55,749 bases of DNA, from assembly GCA_947625875.1 (NCBI GenBank), contig CANQQG010000009.1:1-55749 (forward strand), read 5' to 3'. Shown here in pieces: positions 8,560 to 17,146 of the stretch. The position numbers and the translations under genes are program-made. Source of the DNA: an uncultured Lachnospiraceae bacterium (lineage in GTDB: Bacteria > Bacillota > Clostridia > Lachnospirales > Lachnospiraceae). The notes beneath the pieces are model-generated. The model was not told the DNA's origin. It searched no databases and saw only the letters and a list, made by a program, of their open reading frames with translations. Each line of letters begins with the position of its first letter. Positions within the stretch are counted from its first letter, which is position 1.

Positions 8560-10479
8560 ATGAGGAATATTACAGAACTTGATATGTATTTGTTTGGGCA
8601 GGGAACGCATTATGATATTTACAAAAAAATGGGCGCCCATGCCATTACGGTACGGAAAAAAGAAGGCGTTGTATTTGACGTCTGGGCGCCGCATGCCGCG
8701 CATGTATGGGTGATCGGGACATTTAACAACTGGGATGAGACGAGCAATGAGATGGAACGTCTTGAACCGTTGGAAATGGGCATTTACGAGCTGTTCGTGC
8801 CGGGCGCGAAGATTGGCGATCTGTACAAATTTCTGATCGAAACGCCGGACGGGAAGAAACTGTATAAGTCCGATCCGTTTGCGAATTTTGCGGAAGTAAG
8901 GCCGGGGACGGCGTCTCAGGTCGTGGATATTTCTGATTTCAAGTGGACGGATAAGCAGTGGATGGATGCGCGCGCGGCATCCGATCCGTATGAAAAGCCG
9001 ATGGCGATCTATGAGGTGCATATCGGTTCCTGGAAACGCCATCCGGGCAGGGAGGACGAGGGATTTTATTCTTACCGCGAGGTTGCGAAATCACTGACCG
9101 AGTATGTAAAGGAAATGGGTTATACGCATGTCGAGCTGATGGGCATTTCCGAGTATCCGTTTGACGGCTCCTGGGGCTATCAGGTGACGGGGTATTATGC
9201 GCCGACTTCGCGGTATGGCACGCCGGACGATTTTGCGTATCTTGTAAATTATCTGCACAAAAACAAGATCGGCGTTATTTTGGACTGGGTTCCGGCGCAT
9301 TTCCCGAGAGATGCGCATGGGCTTGCTGACTTTGACGGCTGCCCGCTGTATGAGTATCCGGATCCAAGGATGGGCGAGCATCCGGACTGGGGCACCAAGA
9401 TTTTCAACTATGGCATGTCAGAGGTAAAGAACTTCCTGATCGGCAGCGCCCTGATGTGGATAGAGCATTACCATATTGACGGGCTGCGCGTGGACGCGGT
9501 TGCCTCCATGCTGTATCTTGATTATGGCAAGCAGGACGGCCAGTGGGTTGCAAATAAATATGGCGATAATAAGAATCTTGACGCGATCGAGTTTTTCAAA
9601 CATATCAATACGGTTATCATCGGCAGGAATCCGGGCGCGGTCATGATCGCGGAAGAGTCCACCGCGTGGCCGAAGGTGACGGGCAAGGTAGAGGAAGACG
9701 GGCTGAATTTCAGCTTTAAGTGGAACATGGGCTGGATGCATGATTTCCTGGATTACATGAAGCAGGATCCGCTGTTCCGCAAGGGCAACCACAATAAGAT
9801 GACGTTTGCCATGAGCTATAATGAAGCGGAAAAATATATCCTTGTGCTCTCTCATGATGAAGTGGTTCACCTGAAATGTTCGATGCTGAATAAAATGCCG
9901 GGACTTGGCAGGGATAAGTTCCGCAATCTTCTCGTGGGGTATGCGTTCTTTATGGGGCACCCGGGCAAGAAGCTCCTGTTCATGGGACAGGATTTTGCGC
10001 AGCTGAGGGAATGGAGCGAGGAGCGTGAGCTTGACTGGTTCCTGCTCGCGGAGGACAGCCACAGGCAGGTGCAGGATTTTTACAGAGAATTGCTGCACAT
10101 ATACCGCAAATATCCGGCAATGTATGAGCTTGACCACTCGTGGGAGGGCTTTGAATGGATCAATGCAAATGACGGCGACCGCAGTATTTTCAGTTTTGTG
10201 CGCAAGAGCAAAAATGGTAAGAGAAACCTGCTGTTCATCTGCAATTTCACGCCGGTCGAAAGGGAGGATTACCGCGTCGGCGTTCCGACAAGGGGCGTGT
10301 ATAAGCTGATTTTAAGCAGTGATGAAGAGCGTTTCGGCGGGACGGGCAAGCCAAGAGCGGCGTCTTATAAGGCGGTGAAATCCGAGTGCGACGACAGGCC
10401 GTATTCTTTTGCGTATCCGCTTCCGGCATATGGCGTGGCTGTTTTTGAATATAATGATAAGACGGAAAAGGAAAAATAA
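8560..10479 (+). CDS. glgB: 1,4-alpha-glucan branching enzyme
   Basis: GlgB cuts alpha-1,4 glucan chains and re-attaches them through alpha-1,6 links during glycogen synthesis. The 639-residue protein has an N-terminal CBM48-type domain (WAPHAAHVWVIGTFNNWDE, residues 45-65), a GH13 barrel and a C-terminal beta domain. The catalytic set is visible: nucleophile D312 in DGLRVDAVAS, acid/base E365 in MIAEEST, and D433 in LSHDEVVH. The VPAHFPRDAHGL segment is typical of bacterial branching enzymes. AGGAGGGG lies at a normal distance upstream of ATG. The gene follows the TPR/AAA gene closely and ends at a strong terminator. No other glycogen genes are in the window. Confidence 0.97.
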   Translation: MRNITELDMYLFGQGTHYDIYKKMGAHAITVRKKEGVVFDVWAPHAAHVWVIGTFNNWDETSNEMERLEPLEMGIYELFVPGAKIGDLYKFLIETPDGKKLYKSDPFANFAEVRPGTASQVVDISDFKWTDKQWMDARAASDPYEKPMAIYEVHIGSWKRHPGREDEGFYSYREVAKSLTEYVKEMGYTHVELMGISEYPFDGSWGYQVTGYYAPTSRYGTPDDFAYLVNYLHKNKIGVILDWVPAHFPRDAHGLADFDGCPLYEYPDPRMGEHPDWGTKIFNYGMSEVKNFLIGSALMWIEHYHIDGLRVDAVASMLYLDYGKQDGQWVANKYGDNKNLDAIEFFKHINTVIIGRNPGAVMIAEESTAWPKVTGKVEEDGLNFSFKWNMGWMHDFLDYMKQDPLFRKGNHNKMTFAMSYNEAEKYILVLSHDEVVHLKCSMLNKMPGLGRDKFRNLLVGYAFFMGHPGKKLLFMGQDFAQLREWSEERELDWFLLAEDSHRQVQDFYRELLHIYRKYPAMYELDHSWEGFEWINANDGDRSIFSFVRKSKNGKRNLLFICNFTPVEREDYRVGVPTRGVYKLILSSDEERFGGTGKPRAASYKAVKSECDDRPYSFAYPLPAYGVAVFEYNDKTEKEK

Positions 10480-10526
10480 AATTTCATGAGTGAGAAGCAG
10501 CGCAGCTGCATGAGGAAATCGTTTGT

Positions 10527-10567
10527 AAAAATATCCCGCAGGCCGTATGGTCTGTGGGATATTTTTT
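10527..10567 (+). terminator. Strong intrinsic terminator after glgB
   Basis: A stem of about 14 bp (ATATCCCGCAGGCC at 10531-10544 with GGTCTGTGGGATAT at 10549-10562) encloses a GTAT loop. A-rich and T-rich arms flank it, including TTTTTT, so it could also work on the minus strand. Confidence 0.92.
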
Positions 10568-10620
10568 ATGAGGCGGTGTGTGTCTGTTTAATCCGCTGTT
10601 CGCTCTCGATGCAATTGTAT

Positions 10621-10647
10621 TAAGTTTTTGCCAAAAAACGCCGACAT
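10621..10647 (+). promoter_or_regulatory. Sigma-28 (SigD/FliA)-like flagellar promoter
   Basis: TAAG at 10621-10624, 15 bp, then GCCGACAT at 10640-10647. The Gram-positive sigma-D consensus is TAAA-N15-GCCGATAT, so there are two mismatches in twelve positions. It lies about 90 nt upstream of the DUF6240-like gene, where a flagellar sigma factor would make sense. Confidence 0.65.
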
Positions 10648-10735
10648 ATGTTAGAGAAGCGCAGGGAAGCGGCAGTGAGAACAAAAGCGGAATGCAGGGA
10701 TGCGGGTATTATGTATGGAAGGCGGGACAGGCGGA

Positions 10736-13700
10736 ATGAGGATAGACGGGGCAAATTTACTGGACGGGATCGCAGGCAATGCAGGACAGGAGCAGATTGC
10801 ATTTGGGACGGTATCTACCGTCGAAACGAGAAAGTCGAAACAGGCGGAGGCTTTGTCAGAAAGCGATCCGGTCGCCGAGGTCATTTATCAGAATCCGGCG
10901 CAGCAGGAGAAAAAAGAAGGAACGATGGAAGACGTCATGCAGCAGGCGCAGAATCTGGATGTGACGCAGAAGAAAAATGAAATGGTCGTGGCGTCCAACA
11001 GCGCAACGCCGCAGGATTGCAAAAAGATGGAAGAGGACGGGTTTTCCCTGCCGGATACGGAGATAGAAACGGTTGTAACGGAAACGGATAAGATTAAAAT
11101 GCAGCTTGCAAAGGCGGGCGTGGATATCAGTTATTTTGGGGACAGCCTGAACGCGGAGCAGTTGGAAGAGGTGTTTGGCAGCGCTGCGGTTGTACAGCAG
11201 CTTCTTCACAGCATGGCGGAGAACGACCTGCCATTGACGGCGGAAAATGCGGCGGATATTAAAAAAGCGGCGCAGCAGTTGGGCGAGCTTGGCGCGTTAA
11301 GCGACGGGGCGGTGAAATATCTGCTGGATAACGCTCTGCAGCCGACGATTTCCAATGTTTATAAAGCGCAGTATAGCGGCAGTGCGGTCTATACGGCAAA
11401 AGTATCCGGCGAAATGGTTTTTTCTGATGCGATGGATACGCAGATGCGGCGCATTATCGCGGAGGCCGGACTTTTGGCGGATGAACAGACGCTGTCGGAC
11501 TGCCAATGGCTTGTGCAGAATGGCGTTCCGCTTACGGCGGATAACCTGAATGATATGCAGCAGTTGAAAGAGCTGGCATTTCCGGTCGATGAAGCAAAAG
11601 CCGCCGCTGCGATGGCGGATGCGCTTGCGGCGGGGAAACGGCCGCAGGACGCAATGCTTGTGGAAGGGTATTCGATGAGGGAGCAGGCGCAGCGCGCCGT
11701 AGATACTGTCCTGCAGGCGACCGATGAAGATCTCGCGTATGTGGTTTCCGAGGGAGAGCCGGTCACGCTGGAAAATCTGAGACGGGCGCATAATTTGAGA
11801 GAAGCGGGCGCGTTTACCAAAGAGCAGGAACGGGCTGTGCAGGAACTTACGGCAACGGCGGCAGAACAGGCGGAAAATGCGGCGGGAGATGAAAATGCAG
11901 CAGAGCCGATGGAAGGAAATGCCGTCGGAAATGAAAATGTCGCGGCGCCGGCGGAAGGAAATGCCGTTGGAAATGAAAATGCGGCGCCTGTGAAAAATGC
12001 AGAAAATGACGAAAGAGCGGATGCGCAGTCTGAAAAGAGGGAAAAGCAGAATCAGAATGCGCGTTATACGGATAAACAGCTTGTCATGATTACCGCGCGC
12101 AGGCAGTTAGAGGAAGTGCGCCTGATCATGACGGTGGACGCAGGCTTTTTTATGCTGAAGATGGGCGTTTCCATTCAGACGGAATCCATGGAAAGCCTGA
12201 TCACAGAACTGCGTCAGATAGAAGAGAATTATTATAAAGACCTGCTCGTACAGGGCGGCGCAGAGGCAAGCGGTGCGAATGTCGCGGCATTTGCGGATAC
12301 AACGGAAAAGATTGAGCAGTTAAAGATGATGCCCGCGTATGCGCTTGGCGTAAAAACGGCGGATGTGTCCACGCTTTCGGGGCTGTATGAAGCGGGAAGC
12401 GAGATGCAGCAGGATTTCGAGCAGGCGAAGGAACGTTATGAAACCATGCAGACGCAGGTGCGTAAAGATCTGGGCGACTCCATTCAGAAAGCGTTCCGGA
12501 ACGCGGACGATATTTTAAAGGATCTGGAAATGGACGTGACGGCGGAAAATGAACGCGCCGTCCGCATTCTCGGCTATAACCATACTGAGATCACGCGGGA
12601 AACCGTAATTCAGATGAAGGCGGCTGACCAGCAGGTGCAGCTGGCGTTTGGCAACCTGACTCCGGCTGTTGTGCGGGAGATGATCCGCCGGGGCGTGAAC
12701 CCGCTGGACATGGATATCAGGCAGCTGAACGAAACGGCGCGGGAAATAAAGGAAGATCTGCACATGGATGCGCCGGAGGATAAATACAGCGCATATTTAT
12801 ATAAATTGGAACAAAACCGCGACATTACGGAAGAGGAGCGCAGCGCTTATGTGGGCATTTACCGCCTGATGCATCAGGTGGCGGAGTCTGACGGGGCGGC
12901 GGTTGGCGCGCTGGTCAATCAGGGCGCGGAGCTTACGATGCGCAACCTTTTAACGGCGGTGCGTTCGGAGCGTCATGGGAAGGTTGATATTTCGGTAGAC
13001 GACGGCTTCGGGGAACGGGAAGGCGGCGGATATCAGGATTCGATTACAGAGCAGATTGAGGCGGCTTATCAGAGCCGGTGCATAGATCAGGCGCTGCGGG
13101 AGCTGACTCCGGAACGGCTGCGCGGCGTTATGGAGCAGCCGGATTGGGAAAATATGACGCCGGAGCAGTTTTTGGAGCGGCTGCAGGAGTCGCCGGATGA
13201 TGTGCAGGCCGAAGAGGCCTATTACAGGCAGCAGTTAGAACAGCTTTCCCAGGCGGGGCAGGCTTCGGAAGCGGTTTACGAGGCGTTGGAGCGGTTTGAC
13301 CTGCCGGATACGGTGACGAATGTGCTTGCGATGGCGGAGTTTATCCAGAACCGCAATGGCGCGTACCGGAGATTTTTTGCGCGGGATAATGGAAGGACGC
13401 CGGATTCGGAGAAAACGGCCGACCGCTACAGAGAGCCGGAGGACGGCGAAATTGATTTTGAAGCGGTAAAGCAGGATCTGCTGGAGCGTTTCAGCGAAAA
13501 CCTGAAAAAGCCGCAGGAACTTGGAAAGGCAATGGCGGAACTGGCGGAATGCGCGGAGCATTGTATGCGCACGATGATCATAGAGCAGGATGTTTCCAGC
13601 CTTGATATCCGCCAGCTGAAATTGATGAATGCGCAGATTGCGATGGGAACGAAGATGGCTTCGGAGGAATGTTTCTCGCTGCCGATCGTAGTGGACGGGC

Positions 13701-14086
13701 AGGTGACGAACGTTACGCTGAGAGTGGTGCGCGATAAAAATGAAAAAGGGCTTGTAAATATTTCGCTTGAAACGGCGCGTTTTGGCAGGATTGGCGCGGA
13801 GTTTACGGCAAAGAAGGACGGGATTTCAGGCTATGTCGTATCAGATTCCAATGCGTCGAAAGATGCGCTGCAGCGGCAGTCGGAGGCGATTGCGGAGGCG
13901 CTGCGCGGGGAAGAGGATCTGGAGACGGACATTCATTTTGTGACAAGCCATGAGCTGGACCTGAACCGTTTTTCGCAGGGAGGCGGAAAAAGCGAAGAGC
14001 CGGAGTCGGAAGCAGTGCGCGAGGTGCAGACCAGACGGCTTTATGGCATGGCGGAAGGGTTTATCCGCGTGTTGCAGCAGATGTAA
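10736..14086 (+). CDS. DUF6240-like flagellar-associated protein with FliK-like C-terminus
   Basis: This very long (1116-residue), Gln/Glu/Ala-rich protein resembles Clostridia proteins annotated DUF6240; that assignment is from memory of the family. Residues 100-390 contain repeated helical units of the form LTAENAADIKKAAQQLGELG, also seen at LTADNLNDMQQL and VTLENLRRAHNL. Then comes a short Asn/Glu/Ala tandem repeat (near residues 390-420) and long helices. The end (about 975-1090) reads like the Flg_hook domain of hook-length protein FliK: FSLPIVVDGQ, then VNISLETARFGRIGAEFTAK. A hook-length or flagellar export role is inferred from this, the sigma-28-like promoter and adjacent flagellin. 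The start is uncertain: in-frame ATGs occur at 10700, 10715 and 10736, and AGGCGGG best fits 10736. Confidence 0.75.
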   Translation: MRIDGANLLDGIAGNAGQEQIAFGTVSTVETRKSKQAEALSESDPVAEVIYQNPAQQEKKEGTMEDVMQQAQNLDVTQKKNEMVVASNSATPQDCKKMEEDGFSLPDTEIETVVTETDKIKMQLAKAGVDISYFGDSLNAEQLEEVFGSAAVVQQLLHSMAENDLPLTAENAADIKKAAQQLGELGALSDGAVKYLLDNALQPTISNVYKAQYSGSAVYTAKVSGEMVFSDAMDTQMRRIIAEAGLLADEQTLSDCQWLVQNGVPLTADNLNDMQQLKELAFPVDEAKAAAAMADALAAGKRPQDAMLVEGYSMREQAQRAVDTVLQATDEDLAYVVSEGEPVTLENLRRAHNLREAGAFTKEQERAVQELTATAAEQAENAAGDENAAEPMEGNAVGNENVAAPAEGNAVGNENAAPVKNAENDERADAQSEKREKQNQNARYTDKQLVMITARRQLEEVRLIMTVDAGFFMLKMGVSIQTESMESLITELRQIEENYYKDLLVQGGAEASGANVAAFADTTEKIEQLKMMPAYALGVKTADVSTLSGLYEAGSEMQQDFEQAKERYETMQTQVRKDLGDSIQKAFRNADDILKDLEMDVTAENERAVRILGYNHTEITRETVIQMKAADQQVQLAFGNLTPAVVREMIRRGVNPLDMDIRQLNETAREIKEDLHMDAPEDKYSAYLYKLEQNRDITEEERSAYVGIYRLMHQVAESDGAAVGALVNQGAELTMRNLLTAVRSERHGKVDISVDDGFGEREGGGYQDSITEQIEAAYQSRCIDQALRELTPERLRGVMEQPDWENMTPEQFLERLQESPDDVQAEEAYYRQQLEQLSQAGQASEAVYEALERFDLPDTVTNVLAMAEFIQNRNGAYRRFFARDNGRTPDSEKTADRYREPEDGEIDFEAVKQDLLERFSENLKKPQELGKAMAELAECAEHCMRTMIIEQDVSSLDIRQLKLMNAQIAMGTKMASEECFSLPIVVDGQVTNVTLRVVRDKNEKGLVNISLETARFGRIGAEFTAKKDGISGYVVSDSNASKDALQRQSEAIAEALRGEEDLETDIHFVTSHELDLNRFSQGGGKSEEPESEAVREVQTRRLYGMAEGFIRVLQQM
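11911..11994 (+). repeat. 42-bp in-frame tandem repeat inside the DUF6240-like gene
   Basis: Two near-identical 42-bp units begin with GGAAGGAAATGCCG at 11911 and at 11953, encoding EGNAVGNEN twice with an Ala/Pro spacer. A partial third unit precedes them. The period is a multiple of three, so copy-number change would keep the frame. Confidence 0.75.
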
Positions 14087-14096
14087 AATATTATTA

Positions 14097-14125
14097 TTGT
14101 AGAGCAATAAGAGATATGTTATAAT
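14097..14125 (+). promoter_or_regulatory. Promoter of the holin-like toxin gene
   Basis: TTGTAG at 14097-14102 and TATAAT at 14120-14125 are separated by 17 bp. The predicted start near 14132 gives the toxin mRNA a leader of about 58 nt. Confidence 0.6.
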
Positions 14126-14189
14126 CGCAAAAGAGCAATCGTGTTACAGGGTGCGTTGACCTCATTCGAAAGAGAATGGGGGTGATGCT

Positions 14190-14303
14190 ATGAAAAAGAG
14201 AAAACATAAGAAACACAAGATTCATATTTCTCTTATGGAGTTGCTGACATTTGGCATATTCCTTCTGGCATTGCTTACATTCGTGTTTACGTTTTGTAAG
14301 TAG
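14190..14303 (+). CDS. Putative holin-like toxin (Hol_Tox / type I TA), 37 residues
   Basis: A 37-codon gene is preceded by GGGGGTGAT, a near-perfect Shine-Dalgarno. The product has a basic, His-rich head (MKKRKHKKHKIHIS) and one hydrophobic helix (LMELLTFGIFLLALLTFVFTF). The ELLTFGIFLLALLTF pattern is the signature of Firmicutes holin-like toxins (PF16935-type), short membrane peptides expected to depolarise the cell when overproduced. As in txpA/ratA or bsrG/SR4, the 3' end of the toxin mRNA overlaps a divergent antisense transcription unit at 14312-14433. It sits between the DUF6240-like gene and flagellin, both flagellar. Toxicity is inferred from family membership, not shown. Confidence 0.78.
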   Translation: MKKRKHKKHKIHISLMELLTFGIFLLALLTFVFTFCK

Positions 14304-14311
14304 CCTTACAT

Positions 14312-14398
14312 AGCAAAAGCCACCCTGAACTTGACGGGACGGGTGGCATTGCTATCATTATCCTGGTCAACCACTTGTGGGCGGTTGCTCTTTTTGTG
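14312..14398 (-). ncRNA. Candidate antisense RNA antitoxin of the holin-like toxin
   Basis: A minus-strand unit of about 85 nt is predicted from a promoter (complement of 14405-14433) and an intrinsic terminator. Read on the minus strand, GCCACCC and GGGTGGC (14341-14347 and 14319-14325) form the terminator stem, directly followed by TTTT. Flanking TAGCAA and TTGCTA extend the stem. The RNA would be fully complementary to the 3' untranslated part of the toxin mRNA, which runs to the + strand terminator at 14368-14395. Ends are predictions; there is no expression evidence. Confidence 0.6.
14368..14395 (+). terminator. Terminator of the toxin mRNA
   Basis: CAACC at 14368-14372 and GGTTG at 14383-14387 form a stem (alternatively CCAC/GTGG inside it), followed by CTC and TTTTT at 14391-14395. 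This places the toxin mRNA end beyond the antisense region. Confidence 0.55.
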
Positions 14399-14404
14399 TC
14401 TTAT

Positions 14405-14433
14405 AATATAGCATATCTTGGGTTTGATTGCAA
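14405..14433 (-). promoter_or_regulatory. Promoter of the antisense antitoxin RNA
   Basis: On the minus strand, TTGCAA (complement of 14428-14433) and TATATT (complement of 14405-14410) are separated by exactly 17 bp. Transcription would run leftward into the toxin mRNA 3' region. Confidence 0.6.
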
Positions 14434-14610
14434 TAGCTTTCAGGCAATGTCGGCGGAAGAAAAAGATAGGAAAAGGAATGCGGACGCCCAAAGGGATGTA
14501 AATCGGGCGGTTGCAAAAAAATACGTTACGGCAGTTATGGATAAACGGTTTTTGTCCGAAATATAAAAAAGAGATGTACGGTAGAATAAATAAAAGATGA
14601 GGTGTCAGAA

Positions 14611-16209
14611 ATGAGGATAAATCAGAATATATCAGCGGTTTTGGCGAATGACCAGCTGCTCAGAAATGAAAACAGCGTGGCGGAATCTGTCAGGAAATTA
14701 TCTTCCGGCATGAAATTTAACAGCGCGAAAGATAACCCGTCCGGCGTGGCGATTTCTTATAAAATGCAGGCGCAGATCAACGCATTGACGAGAGCGTCAG
14801 CCAATACGACAGATGGCATCAGCATTGTGCAGACAATTGACGGGGCGATGGGCGAGACGACAGAGATTATCCAGAGAATCAATGAATTGTGTGTGCAGGC
14901 GGCGAATGGGTTAAATTCGGAGAGTGACCTTGAAGCGATTCAGATGGAGATCGGCTCCCTGAAGGATGAGATTAACCGGATTGCAGCGGATACGGAGTTT
15001 AATGGGAAGACGCTGCTGGATGGGTCGCTTGACCGCAGGACGTATGTGACGGCAGATAAAATAGACGGAACAGGCATTGAGAGTATTTATGATGAGGTGG
15101 ATAATGTTGTTGTTTCGGATGAGGTGCAGGCGGGGGATTATACTGTAAAAGTAGAGCAGACACAGAAACGTGCGGAATATGTAACAAAAAATAATCCGCA
15201 AACAACGAATACGGAAATTACAGAAGATCAGGAGGGCGTTATTGAGATTAATGGCGCTGAGGTAAAGATTACGGCTGGAATGGATGCACAAGAAGTATTT
15301 GAGGCAATCCGTAATATTGCAGAACAGGGAAAGGTGACTGTTTTTGCTTATAATAAAGCTGCTGGTTTGGATCCAACGAAATATGATACACAGGGATATA
15401 CAAAGGTGCCAAATGGATATCAGAATCTGGGTGATCCGCTCGTATTTTTGTCAGAAGATTCGGGTTCTAATGCAGAGCTGAATATAACCTGTACAGATGA
15501 GGATCTGGCAAATCTGCTTGGGTTGCCGTATACGCCGGCTGAAAAAGATGAAGAAGGAAAAGATGTTTATAAACCTAAAACTTACGTCGGTGAAGATGCA
15601 AAAGTAACGCTTGAAAGAGGAGATGGCAGTTTATTTACAGAACAGGCGACGGTGAAAGCGAGCGGAAACCAGATCACGATTACGGACAGAAACGGGTTTG
15701 AGATGAATTTTAAACTGGAGAATGTACTGCAGTCCAGGATAAAGGCACATACAGATGACGCGGGAAAAGATCTTGGAACATACGCCGAAGTAGACATCCA
15801 TGTCACCGACATGGGCACATTACAGCTCCAGGTAGGCGCAAACGAGGATCAGGAAATTGACGTTCGGGTTCCAAAGATCACGACAAAAACACTCTACATT
15901 GATGACCTTGACGTAACCAAAGAGGACGGCGGCACAGAAGGCATTCGCCAGATCGACAAAGCCCTTACGATCGTATCTGCGGCGCGGGCAAAAATGGGCG
16001 CATACCAGAACCGTCTGGAATATACGCAGTCGAGCCTGAATGCGACGATTGAGGATATGACGACGGCGATTTCCCGTCTGTCAGACGTAGATATGGCGGA
16101 AGAGATGACTACGTATACAAATGCCAACGTATTGGATCAGGCGTCTATTTCCGTACTGACACAGGCGAATGATCTGCCGCAGCAGGTATTGTCTTTGCTG
16201 CAGAGATAA
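14611..16209 (+). CDS. Flagellin
   Basis: This 532-residue flagellin polymerises into the flagellar filament after export by the flagellar type III system. The conserved N-terminal D0/D1 helices (MRINQNISAV, SVRKLSSGMKFNSAKDN, residues 1-145) and C-terminal D1/D0 helices (QNRLEYTQSSLNATIEDM through LSLLQR, about 430-532) flank a variable region at 150-390. AGGTG at 14600-14604 fits the ATG at 14611; a GTG nine bases upstream overlaps that site and is unlikely. The variable region has an AT-richer codon choice than both ends, as expected for a diversifying surface domain. No convincing sigma-28 promoter was found upstream; TCCGAAAT at 14555-14562 is only a weak -10 candidate. Confidence 0.96.
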   Translation: MRINQNISAVLANDQLLRNENSVAESVRKLSSGMKFNSAKDNPSGVAISYKMQAQINALTRASANTTDGISIVQTIDGAMGETTEIIQRINELCVQAANGLNSESDLEAIQMEIGSLKDEINRIAADTEFNGKTLLDGSLDRRTYVTADKIDGTGIESIYDEVDNVVVSDEVQAGDYTVKVEQTQKRAEYVTKNNPQTTNTEITEDQEGVIEINGAEVKITAGMDAQEVFEAIRNIAEQGKVTVFAYNKAAGLDPTKYDTQGYTKVPNGYQNLGDPLVFLSEDSGSNAELNITCTDEDLANLLGLPYTPAEKDEEGKDVYKPKTYVGEDAKVTLERGDGSLFTEQATVKASGNQITITDRNGFEMNFKLENVLQSRIKAHTDDAGKDLGTYAEVDIHVTDMGTLQLQVGANEDQEIDVRVPKITTKTLYIDDLDVTKEDGGTEGIRQIDKALTIVSAARAKMGAYQNRLEYTQSSLNATIEDMTTAISRLSDVDMAEEMTTYTNANVLDQASISVLTQANDLPQQVLSLLQR

Positions 16210-16291
16210 ATACGATGGCAGCGCTGAAAGTTTACGCCGGGGCGTACGCATCTGGCTTACGGGTATAGAATAAAGGGAGCGGGCGGCGGTT

Positions 16292-16768
16292 ATGACGAGT
16301 GAGCAGAAGCGGGATTTTACAAGAAGGGTTACGAACGCAAACCGGAGCGGGCTGATGCTGATCAAGTTTGAAATATTGTTTGTGTACATGGAGGACGCGT
16401 GTGCGGCGTTTGCCGCTGATGACAGCGAGGGCTTTAAAGCGGCGGTGCGCAGCGCGGATAACGTATTAAAAAGCTTTGAGGAAACGCTGGATTTTACATA
16501 TGAGATGTCGGGACGGCTTTATGCATTATATGATTTTCACCGCAGGCAGCTTGCAAAGGCGCTGATGCGCCATTCGACAGAGGAAATTGAGGAAAGCAGG
16601 CGTTTATTAAAACAGATGTACGAAACCTTTTCAGAAGTTGCGAAACAGGATCAGTCCGCGCCGTTGATGAGACATGCGCAGCAGGTTTATGCGGGCATGA
16701 CTTATGGAAAAGGCGATCTGAACGAAAATATAGATATTACAGAGCCATCAAGAGGCTTTCTGGCGTGA
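16292..16768 (+). CDS. FliS-like flagellar protein
   Basis: This 158-residue all-helical protein follows flagellin directly and fits the position and pattern of the FliS export-chaperone family. The segment LMLIKFEILFVYMEDACAAF, then KAAVRSADNVLKSFEETLDF, then MSGRLYALYDFHRRQLAKAL follows the four-helix FliS arrangement. FliS binds the C-terminal helix of flagellin and stops early polymerisation. The similarity is moderate, so it could be a FliS paralogue with another client. No terminator separates it from flagellin (83-nt gap), so cotranscription is likely. A strong hairpin overlaps its stop codon. Confidence 0.7.
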   Translation: MTSEQKRDFTRRVTNANRSGLMLIKFEILFVYMEDACAAFAADDSEGFKAAVRSADNVLKSFEETLDFTYEMSGRLYALYDFHRRQLAKALMRHSTEEIEESRRLLKQMYETFSEVAKQDQSAPLMRHAQQVYAGMTYGKGDLNENIDITEPSRGFLA

Positions 16769-16786
16769 CTGCCGGAAAGCCTTTTC
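16753..16786 (+). terminator. Terminator overlapping the stop codon of the FliS-like gene
   Basis: A 12-bp stem (AGGCTTTCTGGC at 16753-16764 with GCCGGAAAGCCT at 16771-16782, one wobble) encloses a 6-nt loop and is followed by TTTTCC. It separates the convergent FliS-like and DUF2508 genes. Confidence 0.88.
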
Positions 16787-16788
16787 CT

Positions 16789-17019
16789 CTACTCGATTTT
16801 GATGTATTCAAAGGATTTTACGCGGGTGAGCAGGAATTTATACCGCATCTGCATGGCGTTTACTTCGTAAATATAGCTGTCAATGAGTTCCGGGTCGGTT
16901 GCATTTTCAAAGTGTTCATATGCGAGGTAGAGGCTCTCCTTTGTCTGGTTTAAAAGCTTTAAAAGAAGCGCGTATTCTTCCGCATCGGATTCCTGTGAAG
17001 TTTTTAAAAAATGGAACAA
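16789..17019 (-). CDS. DUF2508 (YaaL-like) protein
   Basis: This 76-residue helical protein matches the DUF2508/YaaL family through LYLAYEHFENATDPELIDSY followed by IYEVNAMQMRYKFLL. Its function is unknown. The open frame extends upstream, but GAGAGGTG lies about 6 nt before a TTG codon at complement 17017-17019, so the start is TTG; no ATG nearby fits. In Bacillus, yaaL sits beside bofA. Here the two neighbours are kept but arranged divergently, which supports both assignments. A role linked to sporulation or recombination is only suggested by this pairing. Confidence 0.82.
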   Translation of the reverse strand: MFHFLKTSQESDAEEYALLLKLLNQTKESLYLAYEHFENATDPELIDSYIYEVNAMQMRYKFLLTRVKSFEYIKIE

Positions 17020-17146
17020 ATGAAGCACCTCTCTTTCGTTGTTATAGTATAAACATTCGTATGGAAAAATATGCAAAACAAACAGGGCATATTTGTAAAA
17101 ATTTTGCATAGGTTAAACAGACAGGAAGTGGCGGAGGCAATTCATT

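Noticed and set aside
14536-14562. Sigma-28 promoter for flagellin (TATG-15-TCCGAAAT)
   Set aside because: Too many mismatches in both boxes to call; noted only as a weak candidate.
14375-14566. 63-codon + strand frame between the toxin locus and flagellin
   Set aside because: No Shine-Dalgarno, and it overlaps the toxin terminator and the antisense promoter; composition looks non-coding.
17018-17146. Sigma-E or sigma-K type promoter for bofA
   Set aside because: Some resemblance to sporulation -10 elements was seen, but no box pair with correct spacing could be supported.
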